Part shown: piece by piece, positions 52,042-60,330 of the stretch
Numbering within the stretch: the first letter of the stretch is position 1
How the letters are laid out: every line of letters starts with the position of its first letter
DNA from: Parvularcula sp. BBD 1991-13
GTDB lineage: Bacteria > Pseudomonadota > Alphaproteobacteria > Caulobacterales > Parvularculaceae
Reading direction: 5' to 3'
Assembly: GCA_001657385.1 (NCBI GenBank)
Contig: LYSZ01000002.1
Location: forward strand, 1-64,000
Length of the DNA stretch: 64,000 nucleotides
The notes under the pieces: generated by a model
What the model was told of the DNA's origin: nothing
Databases searched by the model: none
What the model saw: only the letters and a program-made list of their open reading frames with translations
Translations under genes and position numbers: made by a program

Positions 52042-53642
52042 TCGTCCTCTCCCTGCGTCCCGCCGTCGATGGCGCCCGCACTCCGCCAGAACGGCGTCAT
52101 CGCCTCGAAGCGCCGCCAGGCCTCGTCGATCTCCATGACGGCCGCTTCGGCGCGCGCGCTGTGGCAGCCGCTGACGAAACCGGCCGCGCGCATCGCCTCC
52201 GCCCCGGCGTCGGCGGCGGCTTCCTCGGCCAGGCCTTGCGCCACCACCGCATCATTGACGACCCCGAAGGCGTCCTGCAAGGCGGACATGGCGGCCATAT
52301 AGGGCTTGCGCGTCTCTTTTGGATAGAACGAGCGGAAAAGCTGCACCGCGTAGCGCTGCTTCTTCAGCGCCACGCGCAAGGGGTGGCGGGCGGCGAGACT
52401 GTCCGGGTCCATGTCGCGCGCCGTCTTGCGGGTTTTGCGCAAGGCCCGCTGGAGCGCCTTGCGCGAGAACGCCCGCGCCGGCTGCGCCAGGGCGTGCGCG
52501 TCCGCGCCGCCCCGCCAGGGCGCGGTGTGAGCGGCGTCCAGGAGATCGAGGAGGAATTGCGAGAACTCGGGATCGTTCAACGCCCCGGCGGCCCGCCGCC
52601 AGGCGTCCGCGCGCAGGCCGTAAGCCCGCGCCCGCAGCGCGGCGAACCCCTCCGGCGCATAACCGTGCCGCGCGGCGATGGGCAGGGTCTCGCCCACAAA
52701 GACGTCCCAGTCGCGCGCGCCGCCGAGAATGCGGGCGATGATCTTCGCCCGCCCGGCCAGCCGCGCCAGGGTGCGATCCTCGCCCATGGCGCGGCGAAAC
52801 ACCCGTTCAACGGCGCGGAACCGACGCAATTCGACGCGCATCTGGTGAACGCCGGCGGGATCGCGCGCGTCGAGGATGGCCGGCTGGATGCCGATCATCC
52901 GCTCGCCGATAGCCGTCAACGCCTGGCGCAGGACCGCCTCGACGCGCTCGTCCTCGCCGAATTTCAGCGCCGCCCGCCGCGGCATGACCGCGCCGCGGCC
53001 CGGTATGGCCGCGGCCCGCGCCGCGTCGAGCTTCGACCTGGCGTGAAGGCGCAGCCTGGTATTGACCAGCACCAGCCGCGCCGCCTCGAACAGGTCCTTC
53101 GCGTCGCCGCTGACCAGCTCCAGTTCGACTTCGCCCAGAAAGGACGGCGGCGCGCCCCCCTCGCCGTCCTCGATCTCCGCGCCGTCGCGGGCGATCTTCG
53201 AAACCCCCATGTCGACGGCGATTTCAAGCATCGACCGGCGGAACGGGAACGTACAGGCCCAGCGGTCGACGTCCATTTCCACCGTCGGGCGCAGCCGCTC
53301 GGACAGGGTCGTCAACAGGACGTCCACCTCGCACGCGCCGGTAAGCGCCGGAAATGGCGCGTCTGGCTCAAGCACGCTCTCCCACTCGTCGCGGGCGATC
53401 ACGCCGTCGGCGCCCTTGCGCTTGACCGTCTGTATCCGCTTGGTCCCGAAAGCGCGCAGGCGCAGGCTGACGCCGCGCGCGGCAAGCTCGCCGGACGGGG
53501 TGTCGAAATAGCGGGTTTCAAGTCTTTCCCATGCGCCTTCGCCGCGGGTCAGCGCCGCCATGAAGGCGCTGTCCGTCAGCGCGGCCAGCGCCGCGCCGCC
53601 GCCCGCAAACTTGATTTCCAGTTCTTTGTCGTCGGCGGTCAT
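52035..53642 (-). CDS. CYTH and CHAD domain protein (inorganic triphosphatase-like)
   Basis: A 535-residue protein. The N-terminal CYTH tunnel domain carries the ExExK motif (KELEIKF) and the tunnel residues [20 protein letters not shown] and [15 protein letters not shown]; relatives hydrolyse tripolyphosphate. The C-terminal CHAD domain is rich in conserved His and Arg ([38 protein letters not shown]) and binds polyphosphate. I use ATG 53642. It interrupts hisA and hisF, an unusual place, possibly linking phosphate metabolism to histidine synthesis, or simply hitch-hiking. Confidence 0.9.
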   Translation of the reverse strand: MTADDKELEIKFAGGGAALAALTDSAFMAALTRGEGAWERLETRYFDTPSGELAARGVSLRLRAFGTKRIQTVKRKGADGVIARDEWESVLEPDAPFPALTGACEVDVLLTTLSERLRPTVEMDVDRWACTFPFRRSMLEIAVDMGVSKIARDGAEIEDGEGGAPPSFLGEVELELVSGDAKDLFEAARLVLVNTRLRLHARSKLDAARAAAIPGRGAVMPRRAALKFGEDERVEAVLRQALTAIGERMIGIQPAILDARDPAGVHQMRVELRRFRAVERVFRRAMGEDRTLARLAGRAKIIARILGGARDWDVFVGETLPIAARHGYAPEGFAALRARAYGLRADAWRRAAGALNDPEFSQFLLDLLDAAHTAPWRGGADAHALAQPARAFSRKALQRALRKTRKTARDMDPDSLAARHPLRVALKKQRYAVQLFRSFYPKETRKPYMAAMSALQDAFGVVNDAVVAQGLAEEAAADAGAEAMRAAGFVSGCHSARAEAAVMEIDEAWRRFEAMTPFWRSAGAIDGGTQGEDEC

Positions 53643-53739
53643 GGGGATCGGCGCTCGTTCCCGGCGCAAATGGCGGCGCCGGTTTTCATCAAAACTCTAC
53701 TTTAAATACTCTGGTCGGCGAAGCGAGCGTGAAGGGCGG

Positions 53740-54486
53740 TCACGCCGGGCGTCCCTGCGCCGCTGCAAAAGCCTCGCCAATGTCGATGCGACCGTCATAG
53801 AGGGCGCGCCCGATGACCACCCCCTCGATATTGGGGTGGGCGGCCCGCAGCGCCTGGACATCTTCCGCGGAAGCGACGCCGCCGGAGGCGATCACCGGTA
53901 TGGCCGCCGCCTCGGCGAGGGCCGCCGTGGCCTCGACATTGACGCCGGAGAGGGCGCCGTCGCGGCCGATGTCGGTATAGATGACCGCGGCAACCCCCTG
54001 ATCTTCATAGCGTTTTACCACCTCCGCCGGGGTATGGCCGGTATCGCCGTCCCAACCGTCGGTTCGCACCCGGCCGTCGCGCGCATCGACGCCCAGGACG
54101 ATCCGGCCCGGATACGCCTTGCAGGCCGCTTCGACAAAAGCGGCGTCGCGCACGGCGGCGGTGCCGAGGATGACCCGGGCGAGCCCCGCCGACAGCCATG
54201 TTTCAACCGCGGCCATGTCGCGGATGCCGCCGCCGAGTTGCGTCTTCACATCGGCGCCGGCCAGCACCGAACGCACGGCGGCGGCGTTCTCTGATTGTCC
54301 GGAAAACGCCCCATTGAGATCCACGATATGGATCCAGCCAAACCCGTTTTGCGAGAACAGCTTCGCCTGCGCGCCTGGATCGTCATTGTAAACTGTGGAC
54401 TGGTCCATGCGGCCGTGCAGCAGACGGACGCAGCGCCCGTCTTTCAGGTCGATGGCCGGATACAGCGTGAAATCTCGCGTCGTCAT
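53740..54486 (-). CDS. hisA: ProFAR isomerase
   Basis: This enzyme catalyses the Amadori rearrangement of ProFAR to PRFAR in histidine synthesis. A 248-residue half-barrel-duplicated (beta/alpha)8 fold, with catalytic Asp in LYPAIDLKDGRCVRL and second Asp in VIYTDIGRDGALSG. It follows hisH by 37 bp; the gap to the next gene (97 bp) holds the start of the CYTH-CHAD gene. Confidence 0.97.
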   Translation of the reverse strand: MTTRDFTLYPAIDLKDGRCVRLLHGRMDQSTVYNDDPGAQAKLFSQNGFGWIHIVDLNGAFSGQSENAAAVRSVLAGADVKTQLGGGIRDMAAVETWLSAGLARVILGTAAVRDAAFVEAACKAYPGRIVLGVDARDGRVRTDGWDGDTGHTPAEVVKRYEDQGVAAVIYTDIGRDGALSGVNVEATAALAEAAAIPVIASGGVASAEDVQALRAAHPNIEGVVIGRALYDGRIDIGEAFAAAQGRPA

Positions 54487-54523
54487 GGTTGGCTCGCAGC
54501 GGTTCTTTCAAGGGCGGACGTGT

Positions 54524-55171
54524 TCAAAGGGGCGACCAGGCGAGAAAGTTCCCGATCAGGTCCATGCCCGCCCGCTGGCTCTTTTCCGGGTGGAACTGGA
54601 CGCCGAAAATGTTGTCCCGGCCGACCGCCGCCGTCAGGGGGCGTCCGTGATCCGTAACGGCATATCTGAACGAGGCGTTTTCGCACTCGAAATGATAGGA
54701 ATGGGCGAAGTAGAAGACCTCTCCGTCGAGACCGTCGAGCAGCGGATGCGGCGTTTCCACCTGCAATGCGTTCCAGCCCATGTGCGGGGTGCGGATATCC
54801 GGCCCCGCCGGTTCGATCGGGCGCACTGCGCCGGGCGTCCAGCCGAGCCCGTCATGGGCGCCGTACTCAAGGCCCCTTGTCGCCAGCAACTGCATGCCGA
54901 CGCACACGCCGAGGAACGGGCGCCTTTCGACCAGAACCCCGTGCTGCAACGCTTCGAGCAGGCCCTCGCGCGCGGCCAGCCCGTTCATGCACGCCGCGAA
55001 CGCGCCGACGCCCGGCAGGACAAGGCGGTCCGCGCCGGCCACCAGATCCGGGTCGTCGGTGACGGCGATGCGGCAGGCCAGACCGTGCCGCCGCGCGGCA
55101 TGCTCGAAGGCCTTCTCGACGGATCTGAGATTTCCCGAGCCGTAATCCAGGATTGCAATGGTTTGCGCCAT
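54524..55171 (-). CDS. hisH: Imidazole glycerol phosphate synthase, glutaminase subunit
   Basis: A class I glutamine amidotransferase that feeds ammonia to HisF. The 215-residue product has the catalytic Cys in PFLGVCVGMQLLA, and His and Glu in FGVQFHPEKSQRAG; the start AQTIAILDYGSGNLRSVEKA is standard. It leads the hisH-hisA-CYTH/CHAD-hisF-hisE run. Confidence 0.97.
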   Translation of the reverse strand: MAQTIAILDYGSGNLRSVEKAFEHAARRHGLACRIAVTDDPDLVAGADRLVLPGVGAFAACMNGLAAREGLLEALQHGVLVERRPFLGVCVGMQLLATRGLEYGAHDGLGWTPGAVRPIEPAGPDIRTPHMGWNALQVETPHPLLDGLDGEVFYFAHSYHFECENASFRYAVTDHGRPLTAAVGRDNIFGVQFHPEKSQRAGMDLIGNFLAWSPL

Positions 55172-55255
55172 GGCGCGCTTTTACCGGGCGCGCCGAGAAG
55201 CGCAAGCGCGGCGCGCGTCAGGATGTGCTGGATATCGCCTGAAGCCCGGACCGCT

Positions 55256-55309
55256 TGAGCCAATGGCGGTCAACGCGATTGAAAATTGGCGCTGGTCGCC
55301 ATTGGCTCT
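55256..55309. repeat. Inverted repeat upstream of hisH
   Basis: GAGCCAATGGCG and its perfect complement CGCCATTGGCTC are separated by about 30 bases. Together with the hairpin at 55340-55363 it fills the 203-bp gap between hisH and the small secreted genes, in the style of alphaproteobacterial REP elements. Confidence 0.6.
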
Positions 55310-55339
55310 GGATTCTTGCGTGGAGCGTGTCCGCGAACA

Positions 55340-55363
55340 GCAAAACCGGCAATCCGGTTTTGC
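55340..55363. repeat. REP-like hairpin
   Basis: GCAAAACCGG-CAAT-CCGGTTTTGC, a perfect 10-bp stem with a four-base loop, 11 bp beyond the end of the minus-strand secreted gene. It may act as a terminator or mRNA stabiliser for that gene or be a mobile palindromic repeat. Confidence 0.7.
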
Positions 55364-55374
55364 TGCATCGCGTG

Positions 55375-55629
55375 CTAGGCGGCGTCCGGCCAGCAACTCG
55401 CGATCGCCTCGCGCGAGGCGTCGCTGAGGCTCTCGATATCGGCTTCGGAGCTTACTTCCATCAGCTCCGCGGCCATGTCCGCGTCAGCGGCGTCGGCGAG
55501 GCACGCACAGCCGGCCGGGTCCGTGCCGTTGTCGGCGGCGTAGGCTTCGCAGTGCGCTTCAAGGTCGTCGGCGAGGGCCGGCGCGATGGCGAAGCCGGCG
55601 GCGCAAAGAGCGGCAATCAGTTTTTTCAT
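55375..55629 (-). CDS. Small secreted acidic Cys protein 1
   Basis: An 84-residue protein with a clean signal peptide (KKLIAALCAAGFAIAPALA). The mature part is strongly acidic and has four Cys in the pattern C-x(14)-C-x-C-x(n)-C (HCEAYAADNGTDPAGCACLA, final SCWP), suggesting two disulfides. It is paralogous to the gene just upstream (55660-55932). Family unknown; periplasmic. It sits inside the his cluster, between hisB and hisH. Confidence 0.65.
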   Translation of the reverse strand: MKKLIAALCAAGFAIAPALADDLEAHCEAYAADNGTDPAGCACLADAADADMAAELMEVSSEADIESLSDASREAIASCWPDAA

Positions 55630-55659
55630 TTTCAGTCCCTGTTATTCGGCCTGACGCGG

Positions 55660-55932
55660 TTAGCGCGTGCAGGCGTCCATGGCCGCTTTGGCGTCGTCGG
55701 ACGCAGCGTCGTAACGCTCGTCGGCGTCGGCGATTTCCGCAAGCGCGGTGAATTCTTCCTCCAGGGCGGCATCGCCCTCGACCATGTCCACGAGGCAGCC
55801 GCAACCGGACGTATCGCGGCCTTCGGCTTCAAGCTGGGCGACGCAGGCGTCTTCAAGCTCGTTCGCCAGAGCGGCGCCGGCGGCGAGCGCGCCCGCGCTC
55901 AGCGCGGACGCAACGAAAATCTTCAGCATCAT
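55660..55932 (-). CDS. Small secreted acidic Cys protein 2
   Basis: A 90-residue protein with a signal peptide (cleavage after AGAALA) and the same four-Cys plan as its neighbour: ACVAQLEAEGRDTSGCGCLV and a final ACTR. About a quarter of the mature residues are Asp or Glu. It precedes paralogue 1 by 30 bp, so the two form a small operon. Binding of cations or a redox role is possible but nothing is shown. Confidence 0.65.
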   Translation of the reverse strand: MMLKIFVASALSAGALAAGAALANELEDACVAQLEAEGRDTSGCGCLVDMVEGDAALEEEFTALAEIADADERYDAASDDAKAAMDACTR

Positions 55933-56186
55933 GATGTTCAGTCCCTATGTTGATGAATGCGCCGGGAGAAAGACGGATACGCAACAGGGGCTTCGGCGCG
56001 CGACAAACGCAAACGCCAGCATCAAAGACAGCGAACGCGCCGGTCGTCAACGCGCCTTGTCAGCGGTCAGCATGAACTTTTCTCAACACCGTTTCCCAAC
56101 GCCATTTCCCAACATTGGCGCGCGCGCCCGCCGAACTCGTCCGCCAGGACCGGCGCCTGCAGAACCGGCGCTTGGGCGAGGCGCGG

Positions 56187-56780
56187 CTATCCGCCGAGGA
56201 CGCCCTTCGTCGAGGGCGTTGCGCCGTCGGCGCGGGGATCGAGTTCCAGTCCCATGCGAAAGGCCCGCGCCGTCGCCTTGAAGCAGCTTTCGATAATATG
56301 GTGCGTGTTGACGCCGTAGATGTTTTCCACATGCAGGCAGACGCCGGCGTTGCTTGCAAAGGCGTGGAACCACTCCTTGAACAGCTCGGTGTCCATCTCG
56401 CCGATCTTGTCGCGCGCGAATTCGACATTCCAGACGAGGTAAGGACGCTTGCAGATGTCGATGGCGGCGCGGGACAGGGTTTCGTCCATCGGCACGTAAG
56501 CGTGGCCGAACCGGCGGATGCCGGCGCAGTCGCCGAGCGCCTTGGCCGCCGCCTGACCCATTACGATGCCCACATCCTCGACCGTGTGGTGCATGTCGAT
56601 ATGCAGATCGCCCTCGGCGCGGACCTTCAGGTCGATCAGCGAATGCTTCGAAAAGCCTTCCAGCATGTGATCGAAGAAGCCGACGCCCGTTTCGATGTCG
56701 TAATCGCCGGACCCGTCAAGCTCCATGGCGACGAAAATGTCGGTTTCGCGGGTTTTGCGTTCGATGGTCGCCGCGCGCAT
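56187..56780 (-). CDS. hisB: Imidazoleglycerol-phosphate dehydratase
   Basis: A manganese enzyme that dehydrates IGP to imidazole acetol phosphate. The 197-residue monofunctional form shows both metal-binding His-rich blocks ([18 protein letters not shown] with [14 protein letters not shown], and [14 protein letters not shown]). ATG 56780 follows a perfect AGGAGG; the frame continues upstream through the divergent hslV but has no family similarity there. It is separated from hisH by the twin secreted genes. Confidence 0.97.
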   Translation of the reverse strand: MRAATIERKTRETDIFVAMELDGSGDYDIETGVGFFDHMLEGFSKHSLIDLKVRAEGDLHIDMHHTVEDVGIVMGQAAAKALGDCAGIRRFGHAYVPMDETLSRAAIDICKRPYLVWNVEFARDKIGEMDTELFKEWFHAFASNAGVCLHVENIYGVNTHHIIESCFKATARAFRMGLELDPRADGATPSTKGVLGG

Positions 56781-56912
56781 AAAGCCCTCCTTTACGGGCT
56801 GGATCGGAGACGGCATAAGGCCGTAAACCGGTTGACATCTATTGAATATAGGCGCGCCCGTCCACAAGCCGGTGGAGCCGGCCGCGCGCCTTCGTGCGGA
56901 AAGGCGGCCCCG

Positions 56913-57452
56913 ATGGCGATTGAGATGCACGCAACCACGATCCTGGCGGTGCGGCGGGGCGGCAAGGTCTGCCTCGGCGGCGACGGCCAGGTGAGCCTCG
57001 GACAGACGGTGGTGAAGGGCGACGCGCGCAAGGTGCGACCCCTCGCCGGAGGGCGGGTGCTGGCTGGGTTCGCCGGCGCCACCGCGGATGCGTTCACGCT
57101 GCTGGAGCGGCTGGAAGCCAAGCTGGAGCAATACCCGGACCAGCTCACGCGCGCCAGCGTCGAACTCGCGAAGGACTGGCGCACCGACCGCTATCTCCGC
57201 CGGCTGGAGGCGATGATGATCGTCGCCGACCGGTCGGTGACCCTAACGCTGTCCGGCGCGGGCGACGTTCTGGAACCGGAACGGGGCATCGCCGGGATCG
57301 GCTCCGGCGGCGACTACGCCCGCGCGGCGGCCCGGGCGCTGGCCGAGGAGACCGACCTCGACCCGGAAGCGATCGTCCGCAAGGCCATGGCCATCGCCGC
57401 CTCGATCTGCGTTTACACCAACGGGTCCCTCACCGTCGAAACCCTGGGCTGA
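56913..57452 (+). CDS. hslV: ATP-dependent protease peptidase subunit HslV
   Basis: The peptidase chamber of the HslUV (ClpYQ) complex. The catalytic Thr is T8, reached after removal of a seven-residue propeptide ([15 protein letters not shown]); Asp and Lys partners are D24 (GGDGQVSLG) and K40 (GDARKVR). Length 179 residues, typical. hslU, normally adjacent, is here 1.27 kb downstream, beyond the VPLPA-sorted gene. It is divergent from hisB across 132 bp. Confidence 0.97.
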   Translation: MAIEMHATTILAVRRGGKVCLGGDGQVSLGQTVVKGDARKVRPLAGGRVLAGFAGATADAFTLLERLEAKLEQYPDQLTRASVELAKDWRTDRYLRRLEAMMIVADRSVTLTLSGAGDVLEPERGIAGIGSGGDYARAAARALAEETDLDPEAIVRKAMAIAASICVYTNGSLTVETLG

Positions 57453-57821
57453 CCCGGCGCAGGATCGGCGAGGGATCGGCGAGGGAGGGAAAAGTTCCAG
57501 CCGGAAAGGGGCCGCCCAAGGGCGAACGACGCCGGGCAAGCCGCGCCGATCCGTTCCGGGAATTTTTCCGTTCTCAGAATTTTTTTGCCCGCCGCGGCGC
57601 CGGCGACACGTTCTTAACAAACCCACAACATATTGAAATAAAATGATTTTAGCCGCCGGAAGGGTTAACCGAAGATTAACATTCGCGTTTTAGGCCAATC
57701 GCCCCGCCGGTTTCCCGTTCAAGTAGTTGCAGACGCGCCGCACACGCATTGACATACCCGTCAAGTCCGATACGAGTTTAATATTCTGTAAACTTTGCGT
57801 TACGTCCTAAGGGGGACAAGC
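57453..57821. other. 369-bp region between hslV and the VPLPA gene
   Basis: No gene is seen. Its first part has a short direct repeat (GGATCGGCGAGG, twice). The second half turns AT-rich, contains the CtrA box and must hold the promoter of the downstream gene. Confidence 0.5.
57665..57679 (+). promoter_or_regulatory. CtrA-type binding site
   Basis: TTAA-CCGAAGA-TTAA, followed by C, is an exact match to the full CtrA consensus TTAA-N7-TTAAC. It lies 143 bases before the ATG of the VPLPA-sorted protein gene. CtrA is the alphaproteobacterial master regulator of cell cycle, motility and surface structures. Confidence 0.65.
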
Positions 57822-58517
57822 ATGAAAAAAATCATCGGTCTTTTCGCCGCCGTAACGGCGATGGCCGGCGTGGCGAACGCGGCGTTCGCTCCGCCAACCA
57901 CCTTCTACACCACGTCCACGGGATTTTCCTATTACGGCTCCGGCGGCAGCCAGTCCGGGTATCAGGAATACACCCGGGACGGTCTGACGCTGACCGTCAA
58001 AGGCGCCACCTATGACGACGGATCACCCCAGGCGATCAACGGCGGCGCGCCGACCCAGGTCTGGAGCAACGGCACCGGCATCGACCGCGGCTGGAGAGAC
58101 GGCCACCAGGTCGACGGCGACAGAACCAACGAAGCGGTGGTTCTGAAATTCGACCACAAGGTCAAACTCGTCTCGGCGAAATTCACCTATGTCAACGGCC
58201 CGAGCTGGAGCAGTGACGGCGACGACATCGACATCTTCGTCGAGGACCCGAACGACCTCGGCAGCCTTGTCTATGACAGCGGCGAGTGGGACATCCACAG
58301 CGGCAACAACCCGTTCGCGTTCGAAGATCAGCTCGGCTACGCGCTGATCGGCAACCTGTTCGCGCTCGGCGCCGACGGCAACAACGACGGCTGGAAGCTG
58401 AAAGCGATCACCGTGGCCAAGCACATTCCGGAAGTGCCGCTTCCGGCTGCGCTGCCGCTGTTCATCGCCGGCCTCGGCGCGCTGGGTCTCGCCAAGCGCC
58501 GCCGCAAAGCCGCCTAA
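57822..58517 (+). CDS. VPLPA-CTERM sorted exported protein
   Basis: A 231-residue protein with a signal peptide (cleavage after GVANA) and a C-terminal sorting tail: VPLPAALPLF, a hydrophobic helix (IAGLGALGLA) and KRRRK. This is the PEP-CTERM-like signal cut by exosortase-type enzymes. The body is Gly/Ser/Asp-rich and probably beta-structured (FDHKVKLVSAKFTYVNGPSW), like other PEP-CTERM exoproteins tied to extracellular polymer. GGGGGA precedes ATG 57822, a CtrA box lies upstream and a strong terminator follows. No exosortase is in this window. Confidence 0.85.
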   Translation: MKKIIGLFAAVTAMAGVANAAFAPPTTFYTTSTGFSYYGSGGSQSGYQEYTRDGLTLTVKGATYDDGSPQAINGGAPTQVWSNGTGIDRGWRDGHQVDGDRTNEAVVLKFDHKVKLVSAKFTYVNGPSWSSDGDDIDIFVEDPNDLGSLVYDSGEWDIHSGNNPFAFEDQLGYALIGNLFALGADGNNDGWKLKAITVAKHIPEVPLPAALPLFIAGLGALGLAKRRRKAA

Positions 58518-58538
58518 CACGGCGTTTTCCCGAACTGC

Positions 58539-58569
58539 AAAAAGGCGTCCTTCGGGACGCCTTTTTTTT
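58539..58569 (+). terminator. Rho-independent terminator after VPLPA gene
   Basis: AAAGGCGTCC-TTCG-GGACGCC followed by eight T, a stable tetraloop hairpin that closes the VPLPA gene as a single transcription unit and separates it from hslU. Confidence 0.93.
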
Positions 58570-58719
58570 GCGGCCCAGCGCCCTCTTTGTGCCCTCTTTG
58601 TCCCCTCTTTTTCGCAGCGTTTTCCCATCGGGGGCGGCGCTATTTTCCGGCCGGCGGGATTGCGCTTTGGGCGGACGGGCTTATGTGCTGTTGCATCCCG
58701 AACGTCATAGAAAGACCCG

Positions 58720-60030
58720 ATGACAGACTTCTCGCCCCGCGAAATCGTATCCGAACTCGACCGGTTCATTATCGGCCAGACCGCGGCCAAGCGCGCCGTG
58801 GCCATCGCCCTGCGCAACCGCTGGCGGCGCCGGCGGATCGAGGGGCCGCTGCGCGAGGAAGTCACCCCGAAGAACATTCTCATGATCGGCCCGACCGGCG
58901 TCGGCAAGACCGAGATCTCGCGCCGGCTCGCCAGGCTGGCCGGAGCGCCGTTCCTGAAAGTCGAGGCGACCAAGTTCACCGAGGTCGGCTATGTCGGCCG
59001 CGACGTCGACTCGATCGTGCGCGACCTGGTGGAAATCGCCGTCGGCCTCGTGCGCGAGAAAAAGCGCGAGGAGGTGCGCGCCGCCGCCCACGCCGCCGCC
59101 GAGGAGCGGGTGATCGACGCGCTTGTCGGCGAAAGCGGCGGCGAGGCGACCCGCGAGCGCTTCCGCGAGAAACTGCGCGCCGGCGAGCTTGACGACCGCG
59201 AGATCGAAATGGAGCTGCGCGAGACCCAGGGCGGCGCGCCGATGTTCGAGATTCCCGGCATGCCCGGCGCCCAGATGGGCATGATCAACCTCTCCGACAT
59301 GCTGGGTAAGGCGTTCCAGGGCGGCCCGCGCGCCAAGCGGCGCATCAAGGTCAAGGACGCTTACGATCCGGTTGTCGCGGAGGAGTCGGACAAGATGCTC
59401 GACGAGGACGCCTTGGCCCGCGAGGCCGTGGACCTGGCGCAGAATGACGGCATCGTCTTTCTCGACGAAATCGACAAGGTCGCGCGCAGCAGCGAGCGCG
59501 GCGGCGCCGACGTCTCCCGCGAGGGCGTGCAGCGCGATCTCCTGCCGCTGATCGAGGGCGCGACCGTGGCCACCAAATACGGCCCGGTGAAAACCGACCA
59601 CATCCTGTTCATCGCCTCGGGCGCTTTCCACCTGTCCAAACCGTCCGATCTCCTGCCTGAGCTTCAGGGGCGTCTGCCGATCCGGGTCGAGCTGGACGCC
59701 CTGTCGCGCGACGACCTGAAACGCATCCTCCAGGAGCCGGAGGCGAGCCTTCTGAAACAGTATTCGGCGCTGATGCAGACGGAAGGGGTCTTGCTCGCGT
59801 TCACCGACGACGCGGTCGACGCCCTGGCCGACGCGGCCGCTGCGGTCAATTCAGGCGTGGAGAATATCGGCGCGCGCCGCCTGGCGACGATCATGGAAAA
59901 AGTGCTGGACGACATCTCGTTCTCGGCGGTCGACCGCAGCGGCGAGACGGTCGAGATCGACGCCGCCTTCGTGAACGAGCGCCTGGCCGACATCGCCAAA
60001 AACGCCGATCTTTCCAAGTATATCCTTTAG
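58720..60030 (+). CDS. hslU: ATP-dependent protease ATPase subunit HslU
   Basis: The AAA+ unfoldase ring of HslUV. The 436 residues show the start [20 protein letters not shown], Walker [15 protein letters not shown], the pore loop in [13 protein letters not shown], the inserted I domain (about 105-230), Walker [11 protein letters not shown] and the C-terminal tail SKYIL that docks into HslV. A terminator upstream means it needs its own promoter or readthrough, unlike the usual hslVU operon. Confidence 0.98.
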   Translation: MTDFSPREIVSELDRFIIGQTAAKRAVAIALRNRWRRRRIEGPLREEVTPKNILMIGPTGVGKTEISRRLARLAGAPFLKVEATKFTEVGYVGRDVDSIVRDLVEIAVGLVREKKREEVRAAAHAAAEERVIDALVGESGGEATRERFREKLRAGELDDREIEMELRETQGGAPMFEIPGMPGAQMGMINLSDMLGKAFQGGPRAKRRIKVKDAYDPVVAEESDKMLDEDALAREAVDLAQNDGIVFLDEIDKVARSSERGGADVSREGVQRDLLPLIEGATVATKYGPVKTDHILFIASGAFHLSKPSDLLPELQGRLPIRVELDALSRDDLKRILQEPEASLLKQYSALMQTEGVLLAFTDDAVDALADAAAAVNSGVENIGARRLATIMEKVLDDISFSAVDRSGETVEIDAAFVNERLADIAKNADLSKYIL

Positions 60031-60096
60031 TCCGACAGGCCGGTTTCGCCATCGAAACGGTGTCTCGGCAACGCCTTGCGGCCCCCGGCGGCGCCC

Positions 60097-60123
60097 CGCG
60101 CGGCTAAGAAAAGCGCGTTTTTT
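60097..60123 (+). terminator. Probable terminator after hslU
   Basis: A short 5-bp GC stem (CGCGC / GCGCG) with an 11-base loop, followed by six T, 67 bp after the hslU stop. The stem is weak, so the call is tentative. Confidence 0.45.
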
Positions 60124-60330
60124 CAAGACCTTGCCCGCCTTCCCAAGGGCCGACCCGGCGCGCGCCGCAGGCGGCGGCGATGACGCGGGTGATGATGTCG
60201 GCGATGACGTCGGCGGCCGGGCGCGGCGCGGCGCGCTACTTGCGCGCGCGCCGAACGCCGCGGGACTTTCGCTATGGTTAATAGCAGGGTATCCTGTTTC
60301 CGCTGAGGGGAAGCGAGTGGGCTTGAACAA

